Source of the DNA: Adineta steineri
Lineage: Eukaryota > Rotifera > Eurotatoria > Adinetida > Adinetidae
Direction: 5' to 3'
Length of the DNA: 64,000 nucleotides
Assembly: GCA_905250115.1 (NCBI GenBank)
Contig: CAJNOI010000152.1
Location: 124,001 to 188,000 of the forward strand
The notes under the pieces are model-generated. The model saw only the letters and a list, made by a program, of their open reading frames with translations, was not told the DNA's origin and searched no databases. Position 1 is the first letter of the stretch; each line of letters begins with the position of its first letter. The translations under genes and the position numbers were made by a program. Below are positions 1 through 11,084 of this stretch, one piece after another.

Positions 1-477
1 GGACCAAAAATGGGTATGTGGCGACGTGGAACAAATTATGCTTTATCAATTATTGGTGATTTACTTGTTGGAGCAACAGGTTGGACTGATTGGAATGTTG
101 TATTAGATTTACACGGTGGTCCAAATCAATTTCAATATTATGTCGATTCACCTATCATAGCAAATACAACAAGTGGAAATGTTTTTTATAAAAATCCAAT
201 GTATTATGCAATGGGACATTTTTCAAAATTTCTTCCACGAGATTCTATTCGTGTTGAAATGAAACTGGTGAAAGAAGAAAAGATGCGTTATGTTGTACCA
301 TTGAAAATTGTTAGTTTCAAAACACCAATTAATCAAATGGTTATTATTGCTTTAAATCAAGATACAAACCACACACAAATCGTACAAGTAAAAGATCCTA
401 ATCATGGTTATTTAACTTTAACATTATTACCAGAATCAATACAGACAATTGTTTACAATGTTGCAACTACTGACTAG
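1..477 (+). CDS. Glucosylceramidase (GH30), C-terminal part, cut by the left edge
   Basis: The reading frame is open from base 1 and ends at TAG 475-477, so only the last ~158 residues are present. The peptide contains TGWTDWNVVLDLHGGPN, then VDSPII, FYKNPMYYAMGHFSKF and a closing beta-rich segment with PNHGYLTLTLLPESIQT. These match the end of the GH30 acid beta-glucosidase family (GBA1-like), namely the last strands of the TIM barrel and the C-terminal beta-sandwich. In that family the enzyme hydrolyses glucosylceramide to glucose and ceramide in the lysosome. The catalytic glutamates lie upstream and cannot be checked. No intron is seen in the visible part. An AATAAA-like site near 552 could serve polyadenylation. 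The family is confident; the lysosomal role is inferred from relatives. Confidence 0.9.
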   Translation, partial: GPKMGMWRRGTNYALSIIGDLLVGATGWTDWNVVLDLHGGPNQFQYYVDSPIIANTTSGNVFYKNPMYYAMGHFSKFLPRDSIRVEMKLVKEEKMRYVVPLKIVSFKTPINQMVIIALNQDTNHTQIVQVKDPNHGYLTLTLLPESIQTIVYNVATTD

Positions 478-781
478 TTATTTTCTTAGAAGAAAAACTT
501 TTTTAAAACATATTTCTATTTTTATCGGTAATTTAAGCGTTTTTATGTATTCAATAAATTATCTATTATAATTATGATCACACCTACATGCTCTGTAAAA
601 TACTTTTTTTGTCTAACATGTATATTAGCCTATAGACTGAACATGTTTTTACGTAAATTATTATCATATTTACCTTCATTATAAAATAAAATGTGTCAAT
701 AAATGATAGACATTTGGCATAAAACACGAATGCCAACCGTGAGCACGATGGCAGAAAAAATTAAAGGTAATACATTGAAAG
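478..781. other. Intergenic, no gene seen
   Basis: AT-rich 3' flank of the glucosylceramidase gene, running up to the first telomere-like block. No coding frame or structured RNA was recognised. Confidence 0.6.
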
Positions 782-1035
782 GAGGGTGTGGGTGTGAGTG
801 TGGGTGTGAGTTTGGGTGTGGGTGTGGATTTGGGTGTGGATTTGGGTGTGGATTTGGGTGTGGTTGTGAGTGTGTGTATAGATTTGGGTGTAGGTGTGAG
901 TGTGGATTCGGGTGTGGGTGTGAGTATGGATTCGGGTGTGGATGTGGATGTAGATTTGGGTGTAGGTGTGGATTTGAGTGTGGGTGAAAGGTGTGGATAA
1001 TTGATTCAATACTCACCCACACGCACACTCACACA
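782..1035. repeat. Telomere-like fold-back cassette 1 (long G-rich arm)
   Basis: A G-rich arm of about 215 nt is built from TGTGGG and variants. Many units are the 12-mer GGATTTGGGTGT or GGATTCGGGTGT instead of the pure hexamer. A short AT loop (TTGATTCAAT, 1000-1010) follows, then a C-rich arm ACTCACCCACACGCACACTCACACA (1011-1035). The arms can pair over about 25 nt. Open frames across it give only His/Pro- or Cys/Gly-rich peptides and are not genes. Confidence 0.8.
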
Positions 1036-1053
1036 GGCCCAGGTCCATCCACG

Positions 1054-1172
1054 CATCTTGAGAGTGTGGGTGTGGGTGTGGGTGTGGGTGTGGGTGTGGG
1101 TGTGGATTCTGGTGTGTTTTCTACTTTACCCATACTCATACACACACCCAATCACAACCACAATCTAGAGAA
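1054..1172. repeat. Telomere-like fold-back cassette 2
   Basis: Begins with CATCTTGAGAGTGTGGG, continues with about five clean TGTGGG units, then an AT/pyrimidine loop (TTTTCTACTTTACC) and a C-rich arm with CATACTCATACACACACCCA. It lies in tandem with cassette 1, separated by about 20 nt. Confidence 0.8.
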
Positions 1173-1374
1173 AGAGAATAGGATGCAATTGTCACACACT
1201 ATTCTGGTAAATCAATATATGTTGATCTAAGCATCGGCAATCTCCAAAACGTGCTTGTAATGCAAAAAAAACAGTATACTCATTTTATCTATTTGACAAA
1301 TAAAAGAAATATATTATTAACAGTTTTATGTGATGTTAGGATAGCGACATTATTCATTCATTCATTGATCAAGA

Positions 1375-4300
1375 ATGAATAGACTACTTGTCGTTTTCAC
1401 AATCATTATTGCATTAATTGGCATCTGTGGGCCTGTGGGCCAGCTGTACTTCTTTATAATACTGAAAATAGTCGCAGTACAGAAGAGTTCCATTGCATTT
1501 ATTTTACACAATTCTCTACTATTACATATTGTGCACGGTTGGGCACAAGTGTAAGTATTTTCACAAATATGAATACTTGTTTGAACGGAAAAAGATGGAG
1601 TTTTTCTGAATTATTATCAAACGAAATTTCACCTTGGGATGTTCTATCATGGAGTTCCGGTATAGAAAAAGCAGATGATTATGCACGAGTCTTCTATAAT
1701 CGATCGGAAAATTTTGAAGACGACCCATTCCTATGCCAATGTTTAGAAGGATTTCTAGGAAAGAAATGCGAGTACCAACTTCTCTTCGATCCTTCTTCCT
1801 TCAACAAGGCTTGGCCAATACTTTTCAAAGCGCACAGGAATAGTGAAGGTCATCAACTGTACGGTAGTATATTATGCTATGAGACATTAAAATGTGACTC
1901 TGGAATGTTATGTCTTGATTGGAGAGATGTTTGCAATGGACAACAAAATTGTATGGATGGACTTGATGAAGAAAACTGTGATTTATTGGAATTCAATGAA
2001 TGTGAAAACGATGAATATCGTTGTACTGATGGAATGTGTATAGCAGAAGAATATTGGCTTGATGGTAAGTTGAGAAGTCAAAGCCGTAGACATACGGAGA
2101 AAAATTGTTTTTTCTCAAATAGCTTCACTTGATTGTATGGATTGGACTGATGAAGCATTCGATCTACATGGAGATACTTGCGTCTCTTATCCGTGGCCTA
2201 TCTATTGTGATGACCATACATGTCCCATAGGTCAGTGGTCATGTGGAGATGGTCAATGCATTCCTTATTTTAAGCGACATATCTACCAAACAGAATTGCA
2301 AGACTCTAGATTTTGCTATCGTATGCGGGAGTTCAATTACATGTGTGAATTAGCATCTGACTCTTCATTGTGGACAAAACCGGGTGGTCTTTGTACGAGA
2401 AGGGGTTACAATGATACTTCTTTGATACTCTCATCGAACTTGGAGAAATGCATCTATTACATTCGCTGCGCACTTTCGAAGGGAGCTGAAATTCAATGTC
2501 CATGTGATGGAATAAACTGTAGTACATTACTGCAAGACGTCTGCAAGCATGCCGACGTCTATTCATATCCAGGTCGAGGTATTATTCGGCCATGGATTAT
2601 GCAATATTATTCATGGAAACAAACTTGGAATAGCAAGACACCGAATTTGACTCTGCTCGTCGGTAGCATTAGATGTCGAGGATTTCACACTAATTTGACG
2701 CTGGAAGATCATTACAAATTCACGCTACATAATGTGCTATATGCACACTCCATTCTAGAGGATAAGTTCTGTTCTAGTATGCCAATGGAGCATCGGAATA
2801 TTATGTCGTTGTACAAATATTCAGCTTCATGTTGGAATGATTCGTTCACTTTCAGTGGACGACCGTATGCCTTTTATGATATTTGTCCGAATTCAAGTAT
2901 ATGTTTTTCACAATATCGAATTGCAGATGGGCTAACCGACTGTGCATTAGGAGAGGATGAAGATAGTCGTGCAGTTGAAAAAAGAAATTATTGTCACAAC
3001 ATTCAAAAGCATCGACTCCAGTGTTCTCCAGAACAGATGACTTGCTTATCACTTGCAAATCTGGTTCAATTTCGAAACGTTAGAGGCACGTGTGTAAATA
3101 AGTACGATATAAAAATAAAAGGTGAAGGGCAATATCTATATAGTATACGTTGCGCGGATACTATAGGCTTGAGCGACTGCAATTTACTTCGATATTATAT
3201 TGGCAATTCATCTATTCCGAATTCCAACTTTACAAATACTGATGCCGAATCCAGCAGTGAACAGCGATCACCAGGTGTAACTCCTTTTCATTATTACTGT
3301 GACACATTTTGGGACGAACAACCACTACCCGATGATGAAAATAAGACTAATTGTCAATCTTGGATTTGTCCAGAAGAATTTTTTCGATGTAACACTGGCC
3401 AGTGTATTCTAACCGATTGGGTATGTGATGGAGAATGGGATTGTTCGGATGCAAGTGATGAATTTGGTCTACCCAAGCAATGGATCAATCACAATGAACA
3501 TCTATCCACCCAGTTGAATGATCGAAAAAAATTATGTAAAGCGAACTATGCAGCATTACCATTTCGTGATTTCTGTAACTTTAGTCGCGAATATCCTTGT
3601 TATCGATCAACAGTTTCCCATCCTTTAGACGTCAACAAATATCCACCGTGCATCAACCATGTACAAATTGGCGACGGCATCGAAGATTGTTATGGATGTA
3701 TTGACGAAAAGAATACTTTCAAAGATTGCAACGGAAATATGCTGGGATATACACTAAAATGTGGAAACAAATGTGCAGGTTCTTTACAAAAATGTGACAA
3801 AAATACAGTATGCTCAACATCTGTACTCTGTTCCTATAAAAGTAAGAATTCGTCTTGGTGTGCTGGGCTACAAGATGTTGTTTGTCTGAATGGAACATGT
3901 GTAGAAAATGCTCGATGCGATGGAATGTATCAGTGTCAACATGGAGAAGACGAGCACTGGTGCCCAGCGGACAAAAGACACGAATCCGTTATAAGTTATC
4001 GATATCTAAAGCACGTAAACAGAAGTATCCAGGATTATCTCCCTAACATACGCCCTTTTCCCAAGGTAAATGTTCCACCTCTTGGAAAGAAAAATAACAA
4101 ATCACCTTTTGAATGGTCATCGCCACAATTATCACTAATGAGTTCGTTTGGGAAAGAGCAGAACAATTCCAAAAATTTATTTTCGAAAAGTATAGATCCG
4201 GGAATTGAAATACAGTTATCATATATATGTAATCGAGGTTTTCCACTTTGGAGTCCTAATACAAAGTCTTATCGATGCCTGTGCCCACCAACTTTCTATG

Positions 4301-6709
4301 GACTTCAGTGCCAATTTTTCTCTGATCGCATCTCAGTCATCACCCATTTGGATTTGCCTACTTTTCCAGTCAATATTTCAGCGCGTTTAATAACAGTCGT
4401 AGCTATTTTCTATTTCACAAACGTCATTATAGATCATCATATCTTTCACGTTAATCCTTTGTTGGAAATTAACAAACCTATCAAACATCGATTCTATTTA
4501 CTTTATTCTCGATCCGATACTTACTTAAATCATAAAAAATCGCGATATTTCAATCGTACCGACATCCTTCATGATCATCCATATGAAGTTTACTTTAATA
4601 TCTTTGTACTAACTGAAAATGCAACGAAACAGATTGGTTCTTTCCTTCATCCAATCTACTTTGATTTTCTTCCTGCCTTTCGTCTAGCTACTGTCTTAAA
4701 ATATCCATCATGGATCAGTAATTCTACATTTAATCCCTGCATTCCCAATCCATGTAACGCAAATGCTTATTGTAATCCAATTCTGAACAAAATGCGATAT
4801 TATATATGTTCATGCAAATCAGGCTATAGTGGTTCGAAGTGTGAGAACTATCATACCGAGTGTTCGATTTATTGCAGCTCTGATTCCATTTGTCGACCAA
4901 ATTATCGCGGTGTGATTGCTAGTACTCAGCATCCTCTTTGCATTTGTCCTTTTGGTTATTTTGGTCCTCGATGTCATCTTCGAAATGACGCTTGTCTGTC
5001 AAATCCATGTGGATTGAATGCAACATGTTATCCATCATATGATCCTAGTGGAGAAAATAATGTCATTTGTGTATGTTCGAAACGGTTTTATGGTGATCGA
5101 TGTCAGAATGAAAAGTTAATGATTCACATTCAAGTAAATATGTCAGCATTGATAACAGTGAGCGTTACCCAATTTTACGATCATTTTAAACTATTTAACA
5201 CACTTTCTTTATCTCATCAACAAGTGACACATGGGTTGCCACAAATAATTCGCTATGATAATGACCGAGAAAAATTCCCCCTTATGGCTCTATTAAAGAT
5301 TTACCAAGAAATGTTGAGTCCAAGATATTTTATTGTTTACGCTCAATGGCTTACGGGACCTATTAATATAACTTCAACACCCGTAGAATGTCCACATGTT
5401 TTAGACATATTTTCTCAAGGTAATATATTTCTCCAGTAAGTTTGTGTAAAGACCTTCATACTTTGTTTTTGCAGATATAACAATTAGTGACCAAAGTATT
5501 TTCACATATCACAATATCTGTCTAAATGATGTCAATCGTATCTGTTTTTATGACTCGAATTATTTTTGTCTATGTGGAAAGAAGAGAGCAGAATGCTTTG
5601 CGTACGATTCGAAAACTGACCATTGTGATAATTGCTTGTCTGGTGGCCGATGCATTCGAGGCGATCTGAAAAAAACCAATGACTTTATATGTATTTGTCG
5701 TTCTTGCACTCAAGGTACTCGCTGTGAATTCAGTCTACAAGCATTTGGCTTTACTCTTGACTCTTTATTAGTATCCCAGATGACAGCCATTCATATTACT
5801 TATATAAGTGTGGCTTTGATTCTATTTTGTATTGGTCTTTTCAACAATTACTGTTCGTTCATAACTTTTAAACGCAGTCAACCACGAAAATCGGGTGTTG
5901 GAAACTATCTACTATTTGTCACTATTCTCAATCAATGTAGTCTGCTTGTATTCTTATTGAAATTTATTTCTATTTTTCTCGGATCAAAGGGATTAGCAAG
6001 TGCTATATCATGTAAAACGATCACCTATCTTCTTTCGGTCTTTACTCGATCAACATATTGGTTAACAACTTGGATTGCAGTGAATCGTCTTCTGACAATT
6101 ATATATCCAGTTTCGACTTCTATAAAAAATCCACGCTTAGCAATCTATTTTAGTATAAGCACGTTGATTATTCTTCTCGGCATGCATGTACATGAGCTTT
6201 TCTATTATCAAACACTTCGCGATTTAGATTCTTCTAGTGTTCATTGTGTCAGTAATTTTAATCATCACGCAGTAGAGATTTATAATCGAATAAATACTCT
6301 CATTCATTACCTACTACCATTTTGTATTCAAATCATTGCCATTACTCGTATGATCCTTCTTGCTGCTCGTAGCCGTGCGAAAACAGTTAGGGATCGACAA
6401 ACATTCCGGCAAGTACTGAAAAATCAAATTTCTATTCAAAAAGAACTCTACGTAACACCATTCACTATTATTATTTCTTCTCTCCCACAAGTCATTCTCT
6501 CATTCAGTCTCACTTGTACTCAATTGAACAATTGGAAGAAGCACACACTTATCGTTTGTGTTCTTCTCTCTTACATTCCGCAACTACTCGGTTTTATTCT
6601 GTTTGTCCTTCCTTCAAGTGTATATAAGAAAGAATTTGGAGAAACTTGGATCGGACAGAAGATTCTTAAATGGATATTCAAACCGAAGGTAAAAAAGACA
6701 AAGGTTTAA
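1375..6709 (+). CDS. LDLa/EGF-ectodomain seven-transmembrane receptor, copy A (5' frame broken)
   Basis: Exons 1375-2064, 2123-5419 and 5475-6709; the introns (58 and 55 nt, GT..AG) are both phase 1, as in copy B. About 1,737 residues are expected. In order: a hydrophobic leader (MNRLLVVFTIIIALIGIC), an N-terminal EGF-like knot (CQCLEGFLGKKCEY), LDL-receptor class A modules (for example CNGQQNCMDGLDEENC and CDGEWDCSDASDE), several EGF modules (CLCPPTFYGLQC, CICPFGYFGPRC, CVCSKRFYGDRC), and a 7TM domain in the last exon with WIAVNRLLT where rhodopsin-like receptors carry DRY. It is a cell-surface receptor with unknown ligand. An 8-bp tandem duplication CTGTGGGC CTGTGGGC (about 1425-1440) throws the leader out of frame with the rest; with one unit the exons total 5,214 nt, exactly in frame. 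So this is either a recent null allele or a sequence error. Confidence 0.85.
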
Positions 6710-7460
6710 AAATTATATAATTCAACTCCCGTAACAATTCGAAACAATTCAATGTATTGAATCAACTATATTACTTTATTTCATTTTTCTATATATCGAT
6801 TGAGAATACAATTAAATTGCAAACATTCATTAATTATATTTGTCAGAATTGAAGTTCAGTTTCAAGTACTTTAGTTAGATAAAGATAATCATGTCTTGAC
6901 AAATCATACGTAGCAATTAAGTAAGACTATTGACATAATTAAACCTTTTTTTTCTTGATTTATTCTATTTTGAGACTCACAGGACGGACAAGAACATGAT
7001 GAAAAAAGTGTCCTTTACAATTTATTAACCACTCAAATTGAATTTGAAGTTACTTTTAGACGACAACTACAGGCACCGTCAAATCAATCATTGGGTTATT
7101 GTGATAATCTAAGACTATTTATATATCACCGCAATTATTCTTAAATTTGACATTTAAAACTTAAGATGCATCTTGTCTTTTTCTTTTGAAATCACAGCAA
7201 ATTCTGCAGCTCTGCTTACAAGACCCACACACACATACATACTCTCTCTTATCTTATCGTAATACTTAATAATAATGGCACACATTAATTCTCAATGATT
7301 TGCATAAGAATTATGTGCTTTTTCTCTGTATGAATAAATATTTGAAGAAGCTTATTCATTGCTGTTATCACTATTTATAAATATCGTGAGCGATAAACAT
7401 TATTTGCATCAGAATATCTTATTTCTCTCTGAAAGAAGGATTCGCAATTTTTTCTGTATA
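6710..7460. other. Intergenic region between receptor A and the DKNYY-like gene
   Basis: AT-rich, no coding frame with recognisable content. It presumably holds the 3' end of the receptor gene and the promoter of the next gene. No telomere-like cassette here. Confidence 0.5.
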
Positions 7461-8081
7461 ATGATATTTAAACTTTTGTTATTATTAGTATGTATAACCG
7501 CTGTGATTCAAAGCAAGAGTGAGCAACAGCATCATCATCGACGACAGTTATTCGGGAGTAGTACATCACGTATTCCAACTAGTGGTTATCGAGTAGATTC
7601 CTACAAGGTTTATTTCAATGGACAATTAGTTGAAGGTCTCTCTGCATCGTCATTCAAAGATCTTGGTTACGGTTATGGAAAAGATATAATGCATGTATTT
7701 TTTATGGGCAAACAAATTAAAGGTGCATCTGGTTCGTCTTTTCAAGTTTTGGCTGGTGGGTGGTATTCAAAAGATTTTATGGATGTTTACTATTGGGGTG
7801 AAAAACTACCAGGTGCATCTGGAAGTTCATTTCAAGTCTTAAGCGGCCAATATGCCAAAGATTTTATGGATGTTTTCTATGCGGGAAAGAAAATACAAGG
7901 TGCATCAGCTTCATCATTTAAAATATTAGAAGATGGATATGCAAAAGATTTTATGGACGTTTATTATGCTGGAAAAAAGGTACAAGGTGCATCAGCTTCA
8001 TCATTTAAAGTATTAGGCAATGGTTATGCTAAAGATTCATGGGACACCTATTATATGGGAGAGAAAGTACACAATGGTTAA
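7461..8081 (+). CDS. Secreted DKNYY-like repeat protein
   Basis: 206 residues from ATG 7461, chosen over an upstream in-frame ATG at 7359 because it starts a clean signal peptide (MIFKLLLLLVCITAVIQS). After a His-rich patch (QQHHHRRQ) the mature protein is five to six copies of a ~30-residue unit. Each resembles YAKDFMDVYYAGKKVQGASA followed by SSFKVLGNG. This Tyr/Lys/Asp-rich pattern resembles the bacterial DKNYY repeat family, whose function is unknown. The two most C-terminal full units are nearly identical in DNA, so recent unit duplication is likely. There is no intron. Because the family is mostly bacterial, a horizontal origin is possible but unproven. The protein is probably extracellular. 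Confidence 0.7.
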   Translation: MIFKLLLLLVCITAVIQSKSEQQHHHRRQLFGSSTSRIPTSGYRVDSYKVYFNGQLVEGLSASSFKDLGYGYGKDIMHVFFMGKQIKGASGSSFQVLAGGWYSKDFMDVYYWGEKLPGASGSSFQVLSGQYAKDFMDVFYAGKKIQGASASSFKILEDGYAKDFMDVYYAGKKVQGASASSFKVLGNGYAKDSWDTYYMGEKVHNG

Positions 8082-8168
8082 TAAAATTGACTTACCATTA
8101 TATTTGAATTTCGATATATTTCTTCATATTTTATTCAGCTTTTGTGCAAAAATTAAAAAAAGAAACTA

Positions 8169-8240
8169 AGGGTGTGGGTGTGAGTAGGTGGATGCAGATG
8201 TGGGTGTAATCTTAACCATTACTCTCACCCATACCCTCTC
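8169..8240. repeat. Telomere-like fold-back cassette 3
   Basis: G arm GGGTGTGGGTGTGAG from about 8170 with degenerate units up to 8207, loop TAATCTTAACCATT, then C arm ACTCTCACCCATACCCTCT. It lies 90 nt downstream of the DKNYY-like gene stop. Confidence 0.8.
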
Positions 8241-8595
8241 AATAATCACACTTTAATTCTTTCGTACTTGAATAGTATTCATCGTTAGAAAAAGAAATAT
8301 GATTAGAACAAATAATTAGGTATGAATTTAAGTCATCATATGCATATGAGTATTAATTCATTCTTTGTTGTCACCCATATTTACACTCTTGATTCATTGT
8401 CTTATAATTCAAGCAATTTATTAATCGATTTATGTTTACAAATTTATTTTAAGCTGAACAACAAATATAAACAATATATTTTTATTATCACATCGATGTA
8501 TACGTAGTATGCAGTATGATTTGATAGTTATCTTGTTTTAATTAATAAGAAAAAGAGTAATGAAAACATAGATGATGTCACCAAACTTAGATATA

Positions 8596-8955
8596 TTAAC
8601 ATGCACTTTTGTCGATGATAAATTTTTGTACACGATGGTTAAGTGTATCGGCAACGTAAAGATTCCCATCTTGATCGAATTGTAGATCACGAGGGGTGTT
8701 GAGTTGATATGATTTGGAACCCTTAACGCGGTCTCCAGCAATTACAGTACCTATTGTAGCGCCTACGAGCCAGCGTACTATTCGATGATTGAGGCTATCA
8801 GCGACATAAACATTGTCAGATTGGTCGACAGTTACACCACGCGGAGAATTCAATTGATTCGCGTCTGCACCCAAAGATCCACCAGCTGCTAACCAGGTTT
8901 GTTTTGTTTCTAAAGCTATCTTCATCACTCTATGATTTACAGTGTCAGCCACGTA
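8596..8955 (-). pseudogene. 3' fragment of an NHL-repeat gene, cut at a telomere-like tract
   Basis: Read on the minus strand, the frame from 8955 to the stop TAA at 8596-8598 encodes ~119 residues with three NHL blades. These are YVADTVNHRVMKI, then LNSPRGVTVDQSDNVYVADS followed by LNHRIVRW, and LNTPRDLQFDQDGNLYVADT followed by LNHRVQKFI. NHL repeats form beta-propellers. The first blade is sliced exactly at 8955/8956, where TGTGGG-type repeats begin. No upstream exon, signal peptide or acceptor site is visible beyond the repeat. A frame through the repeat adds only Thr/Pro/His residues. The likely reading is a truncated gene rather than a functional one. Its closest relatives in the window are the NHL exons of the polycystin-like gene (41.7-46.0 kb). 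Confidence 0.75.
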
Positions 8956-9064
8956 GGGTGGGTGTGGGTGTGGGTGTGGGTGGGTGTGGATGTGGGTGTG
9001 GGTGTGGGTGGGTGTGGGTGTGGGTGTGGGTGTTATGGACAGTCTTAACCTAGCACTCACATCC
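8956..9064. repeat. Telomere-like tract capping the NHL fragment (cassette 4)
   Basis: About 79 nt of nearly pure TGTGGG repeats starting directly at the break in the NHL gene, then loop TTATGGACAGTCTTAACCTAG and a short C arm CACTCACATCCT. The G-strand points away from the gene fragment, as in a telomere added to a broken end. Confidence 0.85.
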
Positions 9065-9279
9065 TAAAAGATAATATTAGCATCATAATCGTTTACGTGA
9101 TGAAAGATTAAAATTCATCAAAAAAATGTCAGATGACAATAAGGCTTTGAATCTCTACAAAAACATTCTAATTGCAAATAAGATCAACTAATATTCATGT
9201 TTTACAAAGATTGACAAAATTCCAAATTCTAAATCGTTCTTTTAAAGTAAATGAATGCAAATCAGATCGTCTCTTTTTT

Positions 9280-10440
9280 TCATAACAAAACTAAAAAATT
9301 TAGCTGAAGTAAATAAATCGTTGTTAACATGCAGGAAATCCAAGATTTACATTCTTCGATCATCAAAAAAACACTAACCAAAAGGAACCTAGATCATACA
9401 ATCAATATAACATGATAAATTGTGTATTGACAACTTGATTTGATTGTACACAAATAAAACAACGCAGATTGATTCAAATCAATTCCCAGATAAAACAAAA
9501 GTACGTAATATTATTATTATTTTCTGTTAGTGTTCTAATGCCAAACAGAAGATAAGCACGAATACATTGAAAAATCATTGATTATTATTAAATATTTGTC
9601 TGTTGATATTTATGTAAGTGTAGAGACATGAGAGCATGACATTTTTTTTTTGATTATGCCAATAGCAATAAGAAAAAATATTGGTACGTGTATTCTCTTA
9701 TGTTGAACTAGGAGAGAGAGATAATTATTATCAATGCGTATAGAAAAAAATGAGAGAGTATGAGATATATATAATAATAGAAATCTGAGCTTATTTTTAT
9801 ATACTTTTTATTTAACAATTTTAGATCTTCATTTGCGCATTATTTACTTTGTGATATATATATATTTGTAAGTATTATTGGAAGAATTTTTGCATTATCA
9901 TGTCAAAAATAGACGAGAACAATATTGTTGGCTAGAACTGGATTGGTTCAAGTCTAGTCTTATCAGAAACGGTTCCCAAGTATATTCCAGATATTTTGAT
10001 GAAAATATTAGCGACTGTGTCCCTTAATAACTTATATATTTTAATGTTACATTTGAATGCGAAGTTTTTTTTTTCTTTCTAGAAAGAACATATCGATTAT
10101 GAGTGATATGGAAAAAATTGTTGAACAATTACGAACTGAAGCTAATATTAAACGAATTAAAGTATCGGTAGCATGCAAAGATTTAATTCAATACTGTCTA
10201 AAACACGAACATAAAGATGTACTTATACATGGCTTCGACAAAAGTCCAAATCCATTTTTTTTTAGAAAAGGCTCTATATTTTTATGTGAAAATCCGCCAA
10301 ATTAATTATCTAGTGTTTATTATACGTATACTTGTTTCTGATTACTTTTTTTAATATCATATAAAAATATTGAGTACAGCAACTTTATTCTCTTGTTAAT
10401 CATTTCTATTTGTTTGAAAAATTAGATAAGCAGATATTCA
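9280..10440. repeat. Tandem duplication unit 1 (carries G-gamma copy 1)
   Basis: Non-coding and coding sequence here recurs in the same orientation at about 11085-12090. Examples are the blocks at 9299-9400 and 11098-11200, and the block ending in AGATAAGCACGAATACATTG at about 9550 and 11290. Coding offsets are 1,680 bp and upstream offsets about 1,800 bp, so indels have accumulated. The unit includes a candidate splice acceptor TTTCTTTCTAG at 10082, just before the gene. Confidence 0.75.
10099..10305 (+). CDS. Heterotrimeric G-protein gamma-like subunit, copy 1 (C-terminus altered)
   Basis: From ATG 10099 the peptide begins MSDMEKIVEQLRTEANIKRI, followed by KVSVACKDLIQYCLKHEHKD and DKSPNPF: the G-gamma helix pattern that pairs with G-beta, and the NPF box. 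It is 68 residues, close to the family's usual 65-75. A pyrimidine tract with AG (10081-10082) 16 nt upstream suggests a 5'-UTR intron or trans-splice site. After NPF a run of T residues leads into FFRKGSIFLCENPPN, so the CAAX prenylation motif seen in copy 2 is missing. Without prenylation a gamma subunit would not anchor G-beta-gamma at membranes, so this copy may be non-functional, or an unseen exon may supply the end. Confidence 0.75.
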   Translation: MSDMEKIVEQLRTEANIKRIKVSVACKDLIQYCLKHEHKDVLIHGFDKSPNPFFFRKGSIFLCENPPN

Positions 10441-11084
10441 TGTCTTCAAATAAACTTCTATTCAAACACATGGCAATGGTAAATAACAAAATACAATATT
10501 TTAAATGTAATACAGAAAAAATAACATATTCTTGTGACTAGAGGAGTAAGTCATGCGGCTGACACGTATCATAAATATTGATCTTGTTATTTATATTTTC
10601 TTTAATTCTGCATAGATTAAACTTTTTATCTAATCCTTTGAAACGATTCGTTTTATTTGTTTATGTATACTATTATATATATATAACAAGAGACGAGCAT
10701 TTTATATTTTGATTAACAAAAACAAAAAAAAGCAGCAAAGTTGTGTACGCTTGAATCTTTTACTTATTAACTTTTTGATAAACTTCTATATTTTTATTTA
10801 TTATTCAGTCTAATGTTTGTCATGTATTTTGTTATATTGAGATGTAAAATAAAGTTTCTAAACATATTTATCAAAGCTATGTCGCCGAACATTTAGAAAA
10901 AAATTCTAAGTTTGGGGCTACCGCCGATTATCCTGGTGGCTTACACATTTAACGGAACATAAACAAAGAAAAATGATGATGAAGAAGATAAAAACAATTG
11001 ACAATAGTATTAACAGAAGTAAAAAATTAAACTCTTTTGTATTTAAAGAAAAGAAATGAAAGGTATGAAATAACATTCAATTAA
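10441..11084. other. Spacer between the two G-gamma units
   Basis: AT-rich sequence with no recognised gene. It separates the two tandem duplication units and is not itself duplicated in the window. Confidence 0.5.

Noticed and set aside
782-1172. CRISPR-like array
   Set aside because: Short degenerate telomere-type units with no constant repeat plus unique spacers; eukaryotic context.
696-1230. Several overlapping open frames (Cys/Gly-rich, His/Pro-rich, Val/Gly-rich peptides)
   Set aside because: They follow the TGTGGG/CCCACA repeat in all frames; low complexity, no family, no splice context.
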